The translations under genes and the position numbers were made by a program. Source: Erwinia sp039023475 (GTDB lineage: Bacteria > Pseudomonadota > Gammaproteobacteria > Enterobacterales > Enterobacteriaceae). From it: a DNA stretch of 64,000 bases. How positions within the stretch are numbered: position 1 is the first letter of the stretch; each line of letters opens with the position of its first letter. Positions 51,926 through 60,892 of this stretch are shown piece after piece. The stretch spans positions 434,001-498,000 of the forward strand of contig NZ_JBCHVB010000002.1 of assembly GCF_039023475.1 (NCBI RefSeq), read 5' to 3'. The notes under the pieces are model-generated. The model saw nothing but the letters and a program-made list of their open reading frames with translations. It ran no database searches and was not told where the DNA came from.

Positions 51926-52735
51926 TCAGGATTTACCCATACTGGCCGACTTTGCCATGCAACTCTGCATCGCTTCGATCACCGCAGAGCGGAAGCCTTT
52001 CTCTTCGAGCACCCGCACCGCTTCAATGGTTGTCCCGCCGGGTGAGCAGACCATATCCTTCAGCTCGCCGGGATGTTTACCCGTTTCCAGCACCATCTGC
52101 GCCGAGCCTTTCACCGCCTGCGCGGCGAATTCATAGGCCTGGGCACGAGGCATACCGCCCAGCACGGCGGCATCCGCCATCGCTTCAATAAACATAAACA
52201 CATAGGCCGGCGCGGAACCACTGACGCCCACCACGGCGTGGATCATCGATTCGGGTACCCGCGCTGCTTTACCGAATCCGTTGAAAATAGCGAGGATTTC
52301 ATCCGTCTCCTCTTGCGTCACCAGCACATTTGGAGTGACGGACGTCATGCCTTCATTCACCAGCGCGGGTGTGTTTGGCATTACGCGGACCAGCTTACGA
52401 TCGTGACCCAGCACTTCAGCCAGCGACGCCAGCGTGACGCCAGCCGCAATAGAGACCACTACCGTCTCATTATTCAGGCTGCCAGAGACCTCTTTCAGCA
52501 CGTTCAGAATCACGTTGGGCTTAACGGCGCCAAACAGAATATCTGCCTGCTTTGCCACTTCTTCGGCGCTGCCACCGGGCGTGATGCCATACTCTTCCTG
52601 CATCGCCCGGTTGGTTTCCGGCTTGTGGTCATAGACCCAGATATTTTCTGCTTTTACCTGACCGGCCGAGACCAGGCCGCCGATAATCGCCTTCGACATA
52701 TTGCCGCAGCCAATAAAGCCGATTTTCTTTTCCAT
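51926..52735 (-). CDS. proC: pyrroline-5-carboxylate reductase
   Basis: The 269-residue enzyme carries out the last step of proline synthesis. It has the NAD(P) motif IGFIGCGNMSKAIIGGL, the VMPNTPALVNEGMT segment, and the C-terminal signature VCSPGGTTIEAVRVLEEKGF. The second ATG (52735) was chosen because GGGAG is 7 bases away and the length then equals E. coli ProC. Confidence 0.97.
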   Translation of the reverse strand: MEKKIGFIGCGNMSKAIIGGLVSAGQVKAENIWVYDHKPETNRAMQEEYGITPGGSAEEVAKQADILFGAVKPNVILNVLKEVSGSLNNETVVVSIAAGVTLASLAEVLGHDRKLVRVMPNTPALVNEGMTSVTPNVLVTQEETDEILAIFNGFGKAARVPESMIHAVVGVSGSAPAYVFMFIEAMADAAVLGGMPRAQAYEFAAQAVKGSAQMVLETGKHPGELKDMVCSPGGTTIEAVRVLEEKGFRSAVIEAMQSCMAKSASMGKS

Positions 52736-52940
52736 CATGAGGCTCCCTGTTTGATTCGGTTTTTCACTGCGTCTAGCTTACGTCATTCGTCGCTATATGC
52801 CAGCGCGATACTTGCATCAGCGTCACTGCCTGTCTGCATACCCTGGCGCTGGACAGATTAATCAACAGTGTTCACAAGCCGGTGAGAAGGGTTAAGGGTT
52901 ACCCGGCAGAACAGTGGGTTGGTGGCATTCTGTTCCCCGT

Positions 52941-53027
52941 GGCCATAACCTCGAACGTTTTGATCAGATTAAATTTGCCATTCTGGAAAAGAACGGCAAG
53001 ATCAGCATCATTCCCGTCTCAACATAG
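52941..53027 (+). pseudogene. possible DUF421/YetF C-terminal remnant
   Basis: A short frame ending at TAG 53025 encodes ERFDQIKFAILEKNGKISII, which resembles the C-terminal tail of DUF421 (YetF-type) membrane proteins. No upstream part of such a protein is present between proC and yaiI. It would be a fossil of a lost gene. The call rests on one short motif. Confidence 0.35.
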
Positions 53028-53039
53028 AAGGAAATGGCG

Positions 53040-53495
53040 ATGCCAATCTGGGTGGATGCCGATGCGTGCCCGAAAGTGATTAAAGAAGTGTTGTACCGTG
53101 CGGCCGATCGGGCGCAGATGATGATAACCCTGGTGGCGAATCAGCCGCTCAGCGTTCCGCCCTCAAAGTTTCTGCGTACGCTGCGCGTACCGGCCGGGTT
53201 TGACGTGGCTGATAATGAAATTGTACGCAGGGCGGAAGCGGGCGATCTGGTGGTGACAGCGGACATTCCGCTTGCCGCAGAAGTGATGGAGAAGGGGGCT
53301 GTGGCGCTCAATCCGCGCGGCGAACGCTACAGCGATGCCACCATTCGTGAGCGCCTGACCATGCGCGATTTTATGGACACCATGCGCGCCAGCGGCGTGC
53401 AGACCGGCGGGCCTGCCACCCTCAATCAGCGCGACCGCCAGCAGTTCGCGAATGAACTTGATAAGTGGCTACAGGCGCAAAAAAATCAAAAATGA
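53040..53495 (+). CDS. yaiI: UPF0178 family protein YaiI
   Basis: The 151-residue NYN/PIN-like protein is collinear with E. coli YaiI: IWVDADACPKVIKEVLYRAA, VPPSKFLRTLRV, GFDVADNEIVRRAEAGDLVV, ADIPLAAEVMEKGA, LNPRGERYSDATIRERL and MRDFMDTMRASG. The acidic residues of DADACP probably bind metal as in PIN-like nucleases; the function is untested. ATG 53040 was favoured over 53034 by alignment. Confidence 0.93.
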   Translation: MPIWVDADACPKVIKEVLYRAADRAQMMITLVANQPLSVPPSKFLRTLRVPAGFDVADNEIVRRAEAGDLVVTADIPLAAEVMEKGAVALNPRGERYSDATIRERLTMRDFMDTMRASGVQTGGPATLNQRDRQQFANELDKWLQAQKNQK

Positions 53496-53890
53496 CCGTA
53501 TGCGGTCAGGCCAGTTCTGACCGCAGAATCACCTGAAACGTTGTTTTGCTGTTAACCCGCTTGCTGACGTCATTGTCAGCCTTGTGGTGGACGTCCTGAT
53601 GATAGCCACCACTTCCCTCTGGAACAGAAGATTTGCCCCGCGCCGCCCTGCCGTTTTGGATGATTGCGCCGCTTTGTGACGGATAACGGGAGAAACGGGC
53701 AACGGAGATGCTCCGTGTGTGACTTTATCTGCGTAAAATGATGGAGTTAGCGATTTTCTTCCTGCTGCCCCGCCAACGTTACTACTGGTCGCCACCGGCG
53801 ATTATCGGTATGATGCGACGCTAAATTAACCCATTTCACTTCTACGGCGGCGCCTCAGCGAGCCACGTAAAAGTTCAGGACGCTCCAGCT
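53496..53890. other. intergenic yaiI-aroL
   Basis: About 395 bases, no supported gene; open frames here lack binding sites. I looked for TyrR boxes (TGTAAA-N6-TTTACA) and a TrpR operator before aroL, both known for E. coli aroL, and saw no convincing match. Confidence 0.4.
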
Positions 53891-54415
53891 ATGTCATTAC
53901 CTCTTTTTCTGATTGGCGCACGCGGTTGTGGGAAAACCACCGTTGGTCAGGCGCTGGCCGAGGCATCTGGTTACGCTTTTGTGGATACCGATCTGCATCT
54001 TCAGCAGGCGACAGGACGCACCGTGGCGGATATCGTGGCAGCGGAAGGCTGGGAGGGGTTTCGCCGCCGTGAAACCGAGTCACTGCGGGCGGTAACGGCG
54101 ACGGCCAGAGTGATCGCCACCGGCGGCGGTATGGTGCTGGCGGCGGAAAATCGCCACTTTATGCGCGAACAGGGTCAGGTGATTTACCTGCAGGCTGGCG
54201 CAGAGATACTGGCATCCCGTCTTCAAGCCTACCCCCAACAGGAGCAGCGTCCAACCCTGACGGGCCGTCCGATTGCGGATGAAATGGTTGAGGTGCTCGC
54301 CTCCCGTGACGGGCTTTACCGTGAAGCGGCGCACCATGTAGTCAACGCCATGCAGTCACCCGATCGGGTCGTGAATGAGATTATGGCGCTGCTTTGCCTG
54401 GCCCGGGCAGGCTGA
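53891..54415 (+). CDS. aroL: shikimate kinase II
   Basis: The 174-residue P-loop kinase has Walker A IGARGCGKTTVG, the shikimate-site FVDTDLHLQ, EGWEGFRRRETES, the second GGG motif ATGGGMVL, and LTGRP of the lid. It phosphorylates shikimate in the chorismate pathway. The order yaiI-aroL-yaiA-aroM is as in E. coli. Confidence 0.95.
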   Translation: MSLPLFLIGARGCGKTTVGQALAEASGYAFVDTDLHLQQATGRTVADIVAAEGWEGFRRRETESLRAVTATARVIATGGGMVLAAENRHFMREQGQVIYLQAGAEILASRLQAYPQQEQRPTLTGRPIADEMVEVLASRDGLYREAAHHVVNAMQSPDRVVNEIMALLCLARAG

Positions 54416-54502
54416 GCGCGTAGTAAACCGGCTCGCCAGGGCCGGTTAAGCCTTCGGGAAGCCCGTGATCTTCTCCAGATGATAAAAAATGCCAGTAACT
54501 GT

Positions 54503-54512
54503 CTATACTTAA
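54503..54512 (+). promoter_or_regulatory. sigma-S-like -10 element before yaiA
   Basis: CTATACTTAA matches the extended -10 preferred by RpoS (CTATACT plus A/T-rich), about 80 bases before yaiA. No good -35 is seen, which also fits RpoS. Confidence 0.45.
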
Positions 54513-54589
54513 GGCAGTAGTGCGATCGGGTTATTTCGCACGGCTATCCGCCCAGTCGCTTTTTTATCATTGTCCAGAAGGAGAGTTAT

Positions 54590-54781
54590 ATGCCAGGCAG
54601 ACCTCCATACCCGCGTGAGGCGCATATCGTGCCGGTGGAAAAGGGAACGACAGGAAATACCGTAACCTGGTATGAGCTGCGGGCCGATCACCCCAAGCCA
54701 GATACGCTTATCAGCGAACATGAAACCGAGCAGGAAGCGCAGGACGCTAAAGAGCGTTACGAAGATAAGGATAAAGAGTAA
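54590..54781 (+). CDS. yaiA: YaiA family protein
   Basis: The 63-residue protein has the same length and pattern as E. coli YaiA: PPYPREAHIVPVEKG, VTWYELRADHPKPDTLISEH and AKERYEDKDKE. The function is unknown; its place between aroL and aroM is conserved. GGAGAG lies 7 bases before the ATG. Confidence 0.95.
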   Translation: MPGRPPYPREAHIVPVEKGTTGNTVTWYELRADHPKPDTLISEHETEQEAQDAKERYEDKDKE

Positions 54782-55241
54782 ACATCGCTGGCAGGGAAGC
54801 CACAGAAAACCCTTTTACGGCGCAGGCCGCACAATCACCGGTTGCGATTATTTCAGCATATTCTGCTGCATTGTCAGCCTTATTCAAGTAAACCGGCAGG
54901 TTATTGCCGGGCTCTCGCCGATAATCCTTTTTCACTACCCTGCTTTTTGCGATATCGTCCTGACACAGAGACGCATTTCCTGGGCCTTCCCCTTGACCCT
55001 GGCCGGCCATCACTTTATTTTTCCTTACTCAGGGCCCGGGTGTGCGGAAATGCGCTGGCGGGTCAGTTTTAACGCTTAACCGGATGATCCATTGACTGAT
55101 TTACAGATTGATCCCTGCTTACCTTCTGTTGCAGAGCCTCTTTCAAAGGCAGATGCTATGCTTTCTCTATCCGTGGCGTCCGGTTACGGCACAGCCGGCA
55201 GCCAGCTGGCTGAAAACGCTACCACAGCGGATAGTAAAACG
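54782..55241. other. intergenic yaiA-aroM
   Basis: About 460 bases, longer than in E. coli. The aroM frame is open back to 55092 without similarity or binding site; otherwise nothing recognised. Confidence 0.4.
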
Positions 55242-55919
55242 ATGAAACAGACACTCGCAACGTTAACTCTGGGGAGCGATGCCCGCCGCGATATCCGGCC
55301 TTTGCTGCTTGAACAACTGCCCGAAGATCAACTCTATTCTGTTGCGCTGCTGGATGGCCTGCGGGAAGAGGAGATCTTACGACTTTACGGGCCTGTGGGC
55401 GGCGAGAAAGTGGTAATGACGCGTGGTGAAGGGGGAAAGGATGTGCAGCTCTCCGCCGCGCGGATTGAAGAAGCCCTTCAGGAAAAGATTGTTGCGCTGG
55501 AAGCGCAGGGTTACGAAACCATTCTGTTGCTTGGCGGCGCGGAGTTCAGCCACCTTCAGGCCAGCCAGGCCACGCTGCTCGAACCTTACCGGCTGCTGCC
55601 ACCGCTGGTTAATGCGATTACCGGGGGACATCAGGTCGGAATTGTTATCGCGCGTGAAGAGCACCTCGCAGAACAGCGCAGAAAATGGCAAAGCCTGGGC
55701 CAGCCGCCGGTATTCGCTGTCGCCAGCCCCTGGCAAAACAGCGACGACGATCTGGTCGATGCGGCGCTGATGCTTCAGGAAAAGGGTGCCGACGTCGTGG
55801 TTCTGGACTGTCTCGGCTATCATCAGCGGCATCGTGATTTTTTACAAAAACTGTTGGGAATCCCCGTGCTGCTGTCCAATATGCTGATGGCAAAGCTGGC
55901 GGCAGAACTGCTGGTGTAA
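55242..55919 (+). CDS. aroM: AroM family protein
   Basis: The 225-residue protein is identical in length to E. coli AroM when started at 55242 (MKQTLATLTLGS). The C-terminal half is best conserved: LLEPYRLLPPLV, GADVVVLDCLGYHQRHRDFL and PVLLSNMLMAKLAAELL. The function is unsettled although the gene is linked to aroL. The N-terminal 50 residues of the longer open frame are not conserved. Confidence 0.9.
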   Translation: MKQTLATLTLGSDARRDIRPLLLEQLPEDQLYSVALLDGLREEEILRLYGPVGGEKVVMTRGEGGKDVQLSAARIEEALQEKIVALEAQGYETILLLGGAEFSHLQASQATLLEPYRLLPPLVNAITGGHQVGIVIAREEHLAEQRRKWQSLGQPPVFAVASPWQNSDDDLVDAALMLQEKGADVVVLDCLGYHQRHRDFLQKLLGIPVLLSNMLMAKLAAELLV

Positions 55920-55987
55920 CGGGCCCTGTTCAGGCGTGGAACACCTTCATTTTACCTTGTCTATGATTACAATTTAAGGATGTGCCT

Positions 55988-56278
55988 ATGCTCAACGTCA
56001 GCGAGTACTTCGACGGAAAAGTGAAATCGATCGGTTTCGACAGTGCCAGTACAGGACGTGCCAGCGTGGGCGTAATGGCGGAGGGGGAATACACCTTTGG
56101 AACCGGACAGCCGGAGGAGATGACCGTCGTGAGCGGGTCGCTGAAGGTGCTACTGCCGGGCGAAACGGAATGGCAGCATTACGAGCCGGGGCAGGTGTTT
56201 AACGTGCCGGGCCACGCGGAGTTTCATCTCCAGGTGGCGGAACCCTCATCCTATCTCTGCCGCTATCTGAAAGCCTGA
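55988..56278 (+). CDS. ppnP: pyrimidine/purine nucleoside phosphorylase
   Basis: The 96-residue cupin (formerly YaiE) cleaves several nucleosides with phosphate. Seen: EYFDGKVKSIGF, STGRASVGVMAEGEYTF, EEMTVVSGSLKVLLPG and VPGHAEFHLQVAEPSSYLC. AAGGA 7 bases before ATG 55988 sets the start. Confidence 0.95.
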   Translation: MLNVSEYFDGKVKSIGFDSASTGRASVGVMAEGEYTFGTGQPEEMTVVSGSLKVLLPGETEWQHYEPGQVFNVPGHAEFHLQVAEPSSYLCRYLKA

Positions 56279-56300
56279 CGGGCGGTCAGCGGTAGCAGGC

Positions 56301-56324
56301 AAGCCCGCCGGAGTGCGCGGGCTT
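56301..56324. terminator. terminator between convergent ppnP and rdgC
   Basis: AAGCCCGC / GCGGGCTT stem with an 8-base loop. T-run short on the plus strand. Confidence 0.55.
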
Positions 56325-56403
56325 TGCCGGGAAAGTCGGGGGCGCCCGGCTAAACGGCCTGAAGGGGAGCGCAGGCTGCCCTTTATTTTGCGCTGATGCG
56401 CGC

Positions 56404-57315
56404 TTAGCGCTGAGCTTCGCCGCCTAACGCTTCGATGGTATTACTGATAAGGGCGCTCAGTTCGCTGGTCATCAGAATAAAATCGGCATCAAACCTCGCC
56501 TGAACATCTTCACGATCGATATCATCATTCTGTTCGCGCAGCGTGTCTGAGAATTTCAGGCGCTTCAGGGAACCATCATCCGAAAGCAGCAGCTGTACGC
56601 GCTCCTGCCAGTCCAGCGCCAGCTTTGTCACCAGCTTGCCCGCTTCGATATGGTTAGCGATTTCGTCACAGACCAGATCCTGTTTCTTGCAGCGAATAAC
56701 GCCGCCATCTTCCAGCAGGGCCTTCAGCTCTGCTTCATCCATCAGCGCAAAGCCTGCTGGGGTATCACCGGAGCGCACCCATTCGGTCAGCGTCAGCTCA
56801 ATCGGGCTTTCCAGCGTCAGCGGCACCACCGGCAGCGATCCCAGGCTTTTACGCAGCAGCGCCAGCGTATCTTCCGCTTTTTTGGCGCTGGCGCAGTCCA
56901 CCATGATCATGTTGTTGACCGTGTCGATCCATACAAAGGTCTGGCTGAAGCGGCTAAAAGCGCGGGGCAGCAGGCTGTGCAGCACCTCATCTTTCAGCGA
57001 GTCTTTTTCCGTTTTTTTCAGCTTGCGCTGCTGCTCGGCTTCCAGCTTGCTGATTTTGGCTTCCAGCGCCTGTTTGATCACCGGCGAAGGCAGGATCTTC
57101 TCCTCTTTACGGGCGCAGATCAGGATCTGTCCATTATTCTCGTGGGTCAGCGCGTCGCCGCGCGGGCCCATCGGCGACACCCAGCCGGTTTTGGCCATAT
57201 CCTGACTGCCGCAGGGAGTGAAGGAGAAGAGCTCAAGCTGTTTTTCCATCTCGTCGGCCGCCAGTGGGATCTCGCGATTCAGACGATATACCATCAAATT
57301 CTTAAACCACAGCAT
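56404..57315 (-). CDS. rdgC: recombination-associated protein RdgC
   Basis: The 303-residue ring-forming DNA-binding protein limits RecA action. Full E. coli length; the start MLWFKNLMVYRLNREIPL and the segment FTPCGSQDMAKTGWVSPMGP are diagnostic. Order ppnP-rdgC-mak is conserved, with mak divergent. Confidence 0.96.
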   Translation of the reverse strand: MLWFKNLMVYRLNREIPLAADEMEKQLELFSFTPCGSQDMAKTGWVSPMGPRGDALTHENNGQILICARKEEKILPSPVIKQALEAKISKLEAEQQRKLKKTEKDSLKDEVLHSLLPRAFSRFSQTFVWIDTVNNMIMVDCASAKKAEDTLALLRKSLGSLPVVPLTLESPIELTLTEWVRSGDTPAGFALMDEAELKALLEDGGVIRCKKQDLVCDEIANHIEAGKLVTKLALDWQERVQLLLSDDGSLKRLKFSDTLREQNDDIDREDVQARFDADFILMTSELSALISNTIEALGGEAQR

Positions 57316-57460
57316 TCTGCTTTCCCTCTCCGTGCGCGCAACGGGCGCGCTAGTTCAACGTCAGGGCGCATGATAGCGAATCGGCGGCGCTGTTTCATTG
57401 CCTTTCCGCCCGCCCCCTTCTAAGGTTAAGGGCGAAGCATCAAATAATGAGGAATAACAA

Positions 57461-58366
57461 GTGCGTATCGGGATTGATTTAGGCGGAACGAAAATTGAGG
57501 TGATTGCGTTGTCCGAACAGGGCGAGACGCTGTTTCGCCATCGCGTGGCCACGCCCAGGGATGATTATCCGCAGACGATAGAGGCGATAGCCGGGCTGGT
57601 TGCGCTGGCAGAAGAGAAAACGGGTGAGCAGGGCAGTGTAGGACTCGGGATACCCGGCACGCTCTCTCCCTTCACCCGCCGGGTAAAAAATGCCAATTCA
57701 ACCTGGCTTAACGGTCAGTCTCTGGATCAAGATCTGCATAAGCGGCTGGGACGGGAAGTGCGGATCGCCAACGATGCAAACTGTCTCGCGGTTTCCGAAG
57801 CGGTGGATGGGGCGGCCGCAGGCTGCCAGACGGTCTTTGCCGTTATTATCGGCACCGGCTGTGGCGCCGGCGTGGCGCTGAACGGCCAGGCGCATGCCGG
57901 AGGTAATGGTAACGCCGGGGAATGGGGTCATAATCCGCTTCCCTGGATGGATGAGGATGAGCAGCGTTACCGGGACGAAGTCCCCTGCTACTGTGGCAAG
58001 TCGGGCTGCATCGAAACCTTTGTCTCCGGTACCGGTTTCGCCACTGACTACGCGCGGTTAAGCGGAACAGAGCTTACGGGCGCGGAGATCATCCAGCTGG
58101 TGGAGCGGCAGGATCCCGTTGCCGAGCTGGCGATGAGCCGCTATGAGCTGCGTCTGGCAAAATCGCTGGCGCATGTGATCAATATCTACGATCCGGAAAC
58201 GATCGTGATGGGCGGCGGGATGAGCAACGTGGATCGTCTCTATCAGACCGTGCCGCAGCTGATCAAAGGGTGGGTTTTTGGCGGTGAATGCGAAACTCCG
58301 ATCCGCAAGGCGGTTCACGGTGACTCCAGCGGGGTACGCGGCGCGGCCTGGCTCTGGCCGCTCTGA
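57461..58366 (+). CDS. mak: fructokinase Mak (ROK family)
   Basis: The 301-residue ROK kinase starts with GTG. It has the phosphate loop IGIDLGGTKIEVIAL, IANDANCLAVSEAVDG with the catalytic Asp, VIIGTGCGAGVALNG, and the zinc site GEWGHN...CYCGKSGCIET. Divergent from rdgC as in E. coli. It is the second ROK kinase of the window; position and length separate it from nanK. Confidence 0.95.
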   Translation: MRIGIDLGGTKIEVIALSEQGETLFRHRVATPRDDYPQTIEAIAGLVALAEEKTGEQGSVGLGIPGTLSPFTRRVKNANSTWLNGQSLDQDLHKRLGREVRIANDANCLAVSEAVDGAAAGCQTVFAVIIGTGCGAGVALNGQAHAGGNGNAGEWGHNPLPWMDEDEQRYRDEVPCYCGKSGCIETFVSGTGFATDYARLSGTELTGAEIIQLVERQDPVAELAMSRYELRLAKSLAHVINIYDPETIVMGGGMSNVDRLYQTVPQLIKGWVFGGECETPIRKAVHGDSSGVRGAAWLWPL

Positions 58367-58424
58367 TACCTTTGTGAAAACGCTGTTGAACGTGGAGGCA
58401 GGCGCCTTTCAGCAGCGTTGTTAA

Positions 58425-58826
58425 TTAGCCGGGTCGGAAGGCTAAAATGATTTTCGCCGGGAAATGCGGCGGCGGCGGCGGCAGATCCGCCGCGCTGCTG
58501 ACCACGCCCCAGGCTTTCATGCATAACGCCTCATCGCCGGTGGTTCTCAGCACGCTGTAATGCTGGTTTCTGCCATACTCAATCGTCAGGTCACACTCCC
58601 GCCCCCGGTAGCGTTCAACATCAAAAAAATTGTTCTGAATCCCATACTTCATCCGGCGAAGATAGACGCAATCCTGCTGGTTCGCGTCGTGCGCGCTGGC
58701 GCATTGTGAACGGGCCAGCGTATCCATTTCTTCCGCCGTCATCAGGCCATGGCGAGCACTCTGACACCCGCTCAGCGCGGCAACCACGCCCGCAATCATC
58801 AGTCCTAACCCCCGGTAAAAATTCAT
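58425..58826 (-). CDS. lipoprotein with TolA C-terminal-like domain
   Basis: The 133-residue protein from ATG 58826 has lipobox LSGC (near residue 20) and an N-terminal CAS...QQDCVYLRR region. The C-terminal domain follows TolA domain III: YRGRECDLTIEYG, then TTGDEALCMKAW, then LPPPPPHF and ILAFRP. TolA-III contacts TolB/Pal and some colicins and phages. A stand-alone, lipid-anchored copy suggests a modulator or decoy at the outer membrane. This is inference. Convergent with mak. Confidence 0.68.
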   Translation of the reverse strand: MNFYRGLGLMIAGVVAALSGCQSARHGLMTAEEMDTLARSQCASAHDANQQDCVYLRRMKYGIQNNFFDVERYRGRECDLTIEYGRNQHYSVLRTTGDEALCMKAWGVVSSAADLPPPPPHFPAKIILAFRPG

Positions 58827-59035
58827 TTTTATGCCCCTGCCAGGTAAAGTTTTCTCGATCAAGGCCGATAGTTTAGCCTGTTAGCATGCCGCTGACAGAA
58901 GAATCCAGCATCCCGGGTGATTTACGGATTATTCACCAGGCATCATGATGCAAACTCGCTGACGTCGCTGTGGGAGATGTAATGGCAAGGCGCGGGAAGT
59001 TGCTGGTTGCTTTTCAATTGATTCACGGAACTGAA

Positions 59036-59713
59036 ATGAAATCACATCATAACCTTGCAGCCCTGGCGCTGTTCAGCACTCTCACCCTCACCGGGTGTGC
59101 GACAGAATCCTCCCGCGCGATTGAAGCCCCGCAGGTTACTGCCGCCACTCAGCCCGCTTATCAGGGCGTGAAAAGCCCGATTGCCGTCGGCAAATTTGAT
59201 AACCGTTCTGCCTATATGAACGGCATCTTTTCCGATGGCGTCGACCGCCTGGGCAACCAGTCTAAAACCATCCTGATTACGCACCTTCAGCAGACCGGAC
59301 GTTTTAACGTGCTGGATCGCGCAAACCTTGAGGAACTGAAAGCGGAAGCGGGCTATAAGCGCAGCGCGCAGAATATCAAAGGCGCGGACTATGTGGTTAC
59401 CGGCGATATCACCGAGTTTGGTCGTAAAGAAGTGGGTGACCAGCAGCTCTGGGGCATCCTTGGCCGCGGCAAAACCCAGGTCGCTTACGCTAAGGTCAAC
59501 CTGAACATTGTTGATGTGGCGACCTCGGAAGTGGTCTATTCCGTACAGGGCGCAGGCGAATATGCCTTATCCAACCGGGAAGTGATCGGCTTTGGCGGCA
59601 CCGCCAGCTACGACTCGACGCTGAACGGCAAGGTGATGGATCTGGCGATTCGCGAAGCGGTCAATCATCTGGTCAGCGGTATTGAATCTGGCGCCTGGCG
59701 CGCGGCAAAATAA
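59036..59713 (+). CDS. CsgG/HfaB-like lipoprotein
   Basis: The 225-residue lipoprotein (lipobox LTGC) has a CsgG-type domain: SPIAVGKFDNRSAYMNGIFS, FNVLDRANLEELKAE, GADYVVTGDITEFG and AKVNLNIVDVATSEVVYS. It is shorter than curli CsgG and lies in no curli operon. It is the first of three lipoprotein genes (CsgG-like, DUF4810, DUF799). The start at 59036 gives a proper signal; the longer frame does not. Confidence 0.88.
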   Translation: MKSHHNLAALALFSTLTLTGCATESSRAIEAPQVTAATQPAYQGVKSPIAVGKFDNRSAYMNGIFSDGVDRLGNQSKTILITHLQQTGRFNVLDRANLEELKAEAGYKRSAQNIKGADYVVTGDITEFGRKEVGDQQLWGILGRGKTQVAYAKVNLNIVDVATSEVVYSVQGAGEYALSNREVIGFGGTASYDSTLNGKVMDLAIREAVNHLVSGIESGAWRAAK

Positions 59714-59725
59714 CAGGATAAAAAA

Positions 59726-60082
59726 ATGAGAACGTTAAAACTTATTCCGGCAGCCGCTGCGGTACTGCTGCTGGCGGCCTGCGCGCCAAAAAAAGTCACC
59801 ACCTATTACTGGGGCGACTATCAGCCTTCGCTTTATAACTATTACCAGCACAGCACCTCGCCGGAAAAAGAGATTGAGACGCTGAATCTGGTGATGGAGC
59901 AGGCTAAGGCAAAAAATCAGCCGGTACCGCCAGGCCTGCACGCCCAGCTCGGGTTGCTGTATGTGGATACTGGCCGCGCGGACCTGGCGTTCGCACAGTT
60001 CAATGCGGAAAAAACGGCCTTTCCTGAATCGGCTCACTATATGGATTTCCTGATGCGTAATAAGCAGGGAGCGAAAAAATGA
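59726..60082 (+). CDS. DUF4810 lipoprotein
   Basis: The 118-residue lipoprotein (lipobox LAAC) has the YYWGDYQPSLYNYYQ start and a TPR-like helical C-terminal part (HAQLGLLYVDTGRADLAFAQ). Found in conserved triplets with CsgG-like and DUF799 proteins. It starts 12 bases after the CsgG-like stop and overlaps the next gene by 4 bases. Confidence 0.88.
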   Translation: MRTLKLIPAAAAVLLLAACAPKKVTTYYWGDYQPSLYNYYQHSTSPEKEIETLNLVMEQAKAKNQPVPPGLHAQLGLLYVDTGRADLAFAQFNAEKTAFPESAHYMDFLMRNKQGAKK

Positions 60083-60732
60083 AAAAGTTGATGATGATGG
60101 CGACGCTGCTGGCGGCAGTTGTGCTGAGCGGCTGTGCGAAAAAAGCGCCTTACGATTACACTGCGTTTCGCGAGAGCAAGCCTGCTTCTATTCTGGTGCT
60201 GCCGGCGGAAAATAACTCGCCGGATATTAAGGCGGCACACAGCTTTATTTCGCTGGTGACTCAGCCGCTGGCGGAGTCTGGCTACTATGTTTTCCCGGTG
60301 GCGGTTGTGGAAGAGACTTTCCGTCAGAATGGTGTTACCACGGCGGCGGATGTCCGTTCCCTCAGCGCGGAGAAGCTTCACGGTATCTTTAACGCTGACG
60401 CGGCGCTTTATGTCGATATCACCGACTACGGCACCAAATATCTGCTCGTTGACAGTGAAACCCGGGTTTCGGCTACCGCCAGACTGGTCGATCTGCGCAG
60501 CGGCAAGCAAATCTGGAGCGGTCTGGCGACGGCCTCGGATTCTGAAAACAACAATAGTTCGGGGCCGGGCGTGATTGGTATCCTTGTTGCGGCTGCGGTG
60601 AAGCAGATTCACAGCACCGTCACGGATGGCGCGCATGACGTTGCCGGCGTCACCAGCAGTCGCTTGCTGACGGCGCGAGATAACGGCGGCCTGCTGACCG
60701 GCCCTCGCTTTAAATCGGCAACGAAAATCTGA
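60079..60732 (+). CDS. DUF799 (GNA1162-type) lipoprotein
   Basis: The 217-residue lipoprotein (lipobox LSGC) has a fold of the GNA1162/TolB-N kind: YDYTAFRESKPASILVLPAE, YYVFPVAVVEETFRQNG, ADAALYVDITDYGTKY and VSATARLVDLRSGKQIWSG. Overlaps the DUF4810 gene by 4 bases. The three proteins probably form one outer-membrane complex; the cargo is unknown. Confidence 0.9.
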   Translation: MKKLMMMATLLAAVVLSGCAKKAPYDYTAFRESKPASILVLPAENNSPDIKAAHSFISLVTQPLAESGYYVFPVAVVEETFRQNGVTTAADVRSLSAEKLHGIFNADAALYVDITDYGTKYLLVDSETRVSATARLVDLRSGKQIWSGLATASDSENNNSSGPGVIGILVAAAVKQIHSTVTDGAHDVAGVTSSRLLTARDNGGLLTGPRFKSATKI

Positions 60733-60758
60733 GTTTCAAAACGGCAGTGAAATCTGCT

Positions 60759-60783
60759 CTGACGGGGAATCGCTCCCCGTCAG
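60759..60783. terminator. hairpin after lipoprotein operon
   Basis: Perfect 10-bp stem CTGACGGGGA / TCCCCGTCAG with a 5-base loop, 26 bases after the stop; no T-run. Confidence 0.5.
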
Positions 60784-60892
60784 TAAAGTGGCAAAGGTTT
60801 CTGCGCGGCACGTCGTTTCTCGCGTCGTGGCAGACCCCTTTGCGGGCTGCGGGTCATGCGCCTTTCCGGGCTGCCGGTTTATTACTGTGCCA

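Noticed and set aside
53738..53824. 28-codon frame beginning MMELAIFFLL before aroL
   Set aside because: No ribosome binding site and no promoter; hydrophobic run short and Arg/Pro-rich afterwards.
53780..53890. TyrR or TrpR operators of aroL
   Set aside because: No match to TGTAAA-N6-TTTACA or to the TrpR palindrome was seen.
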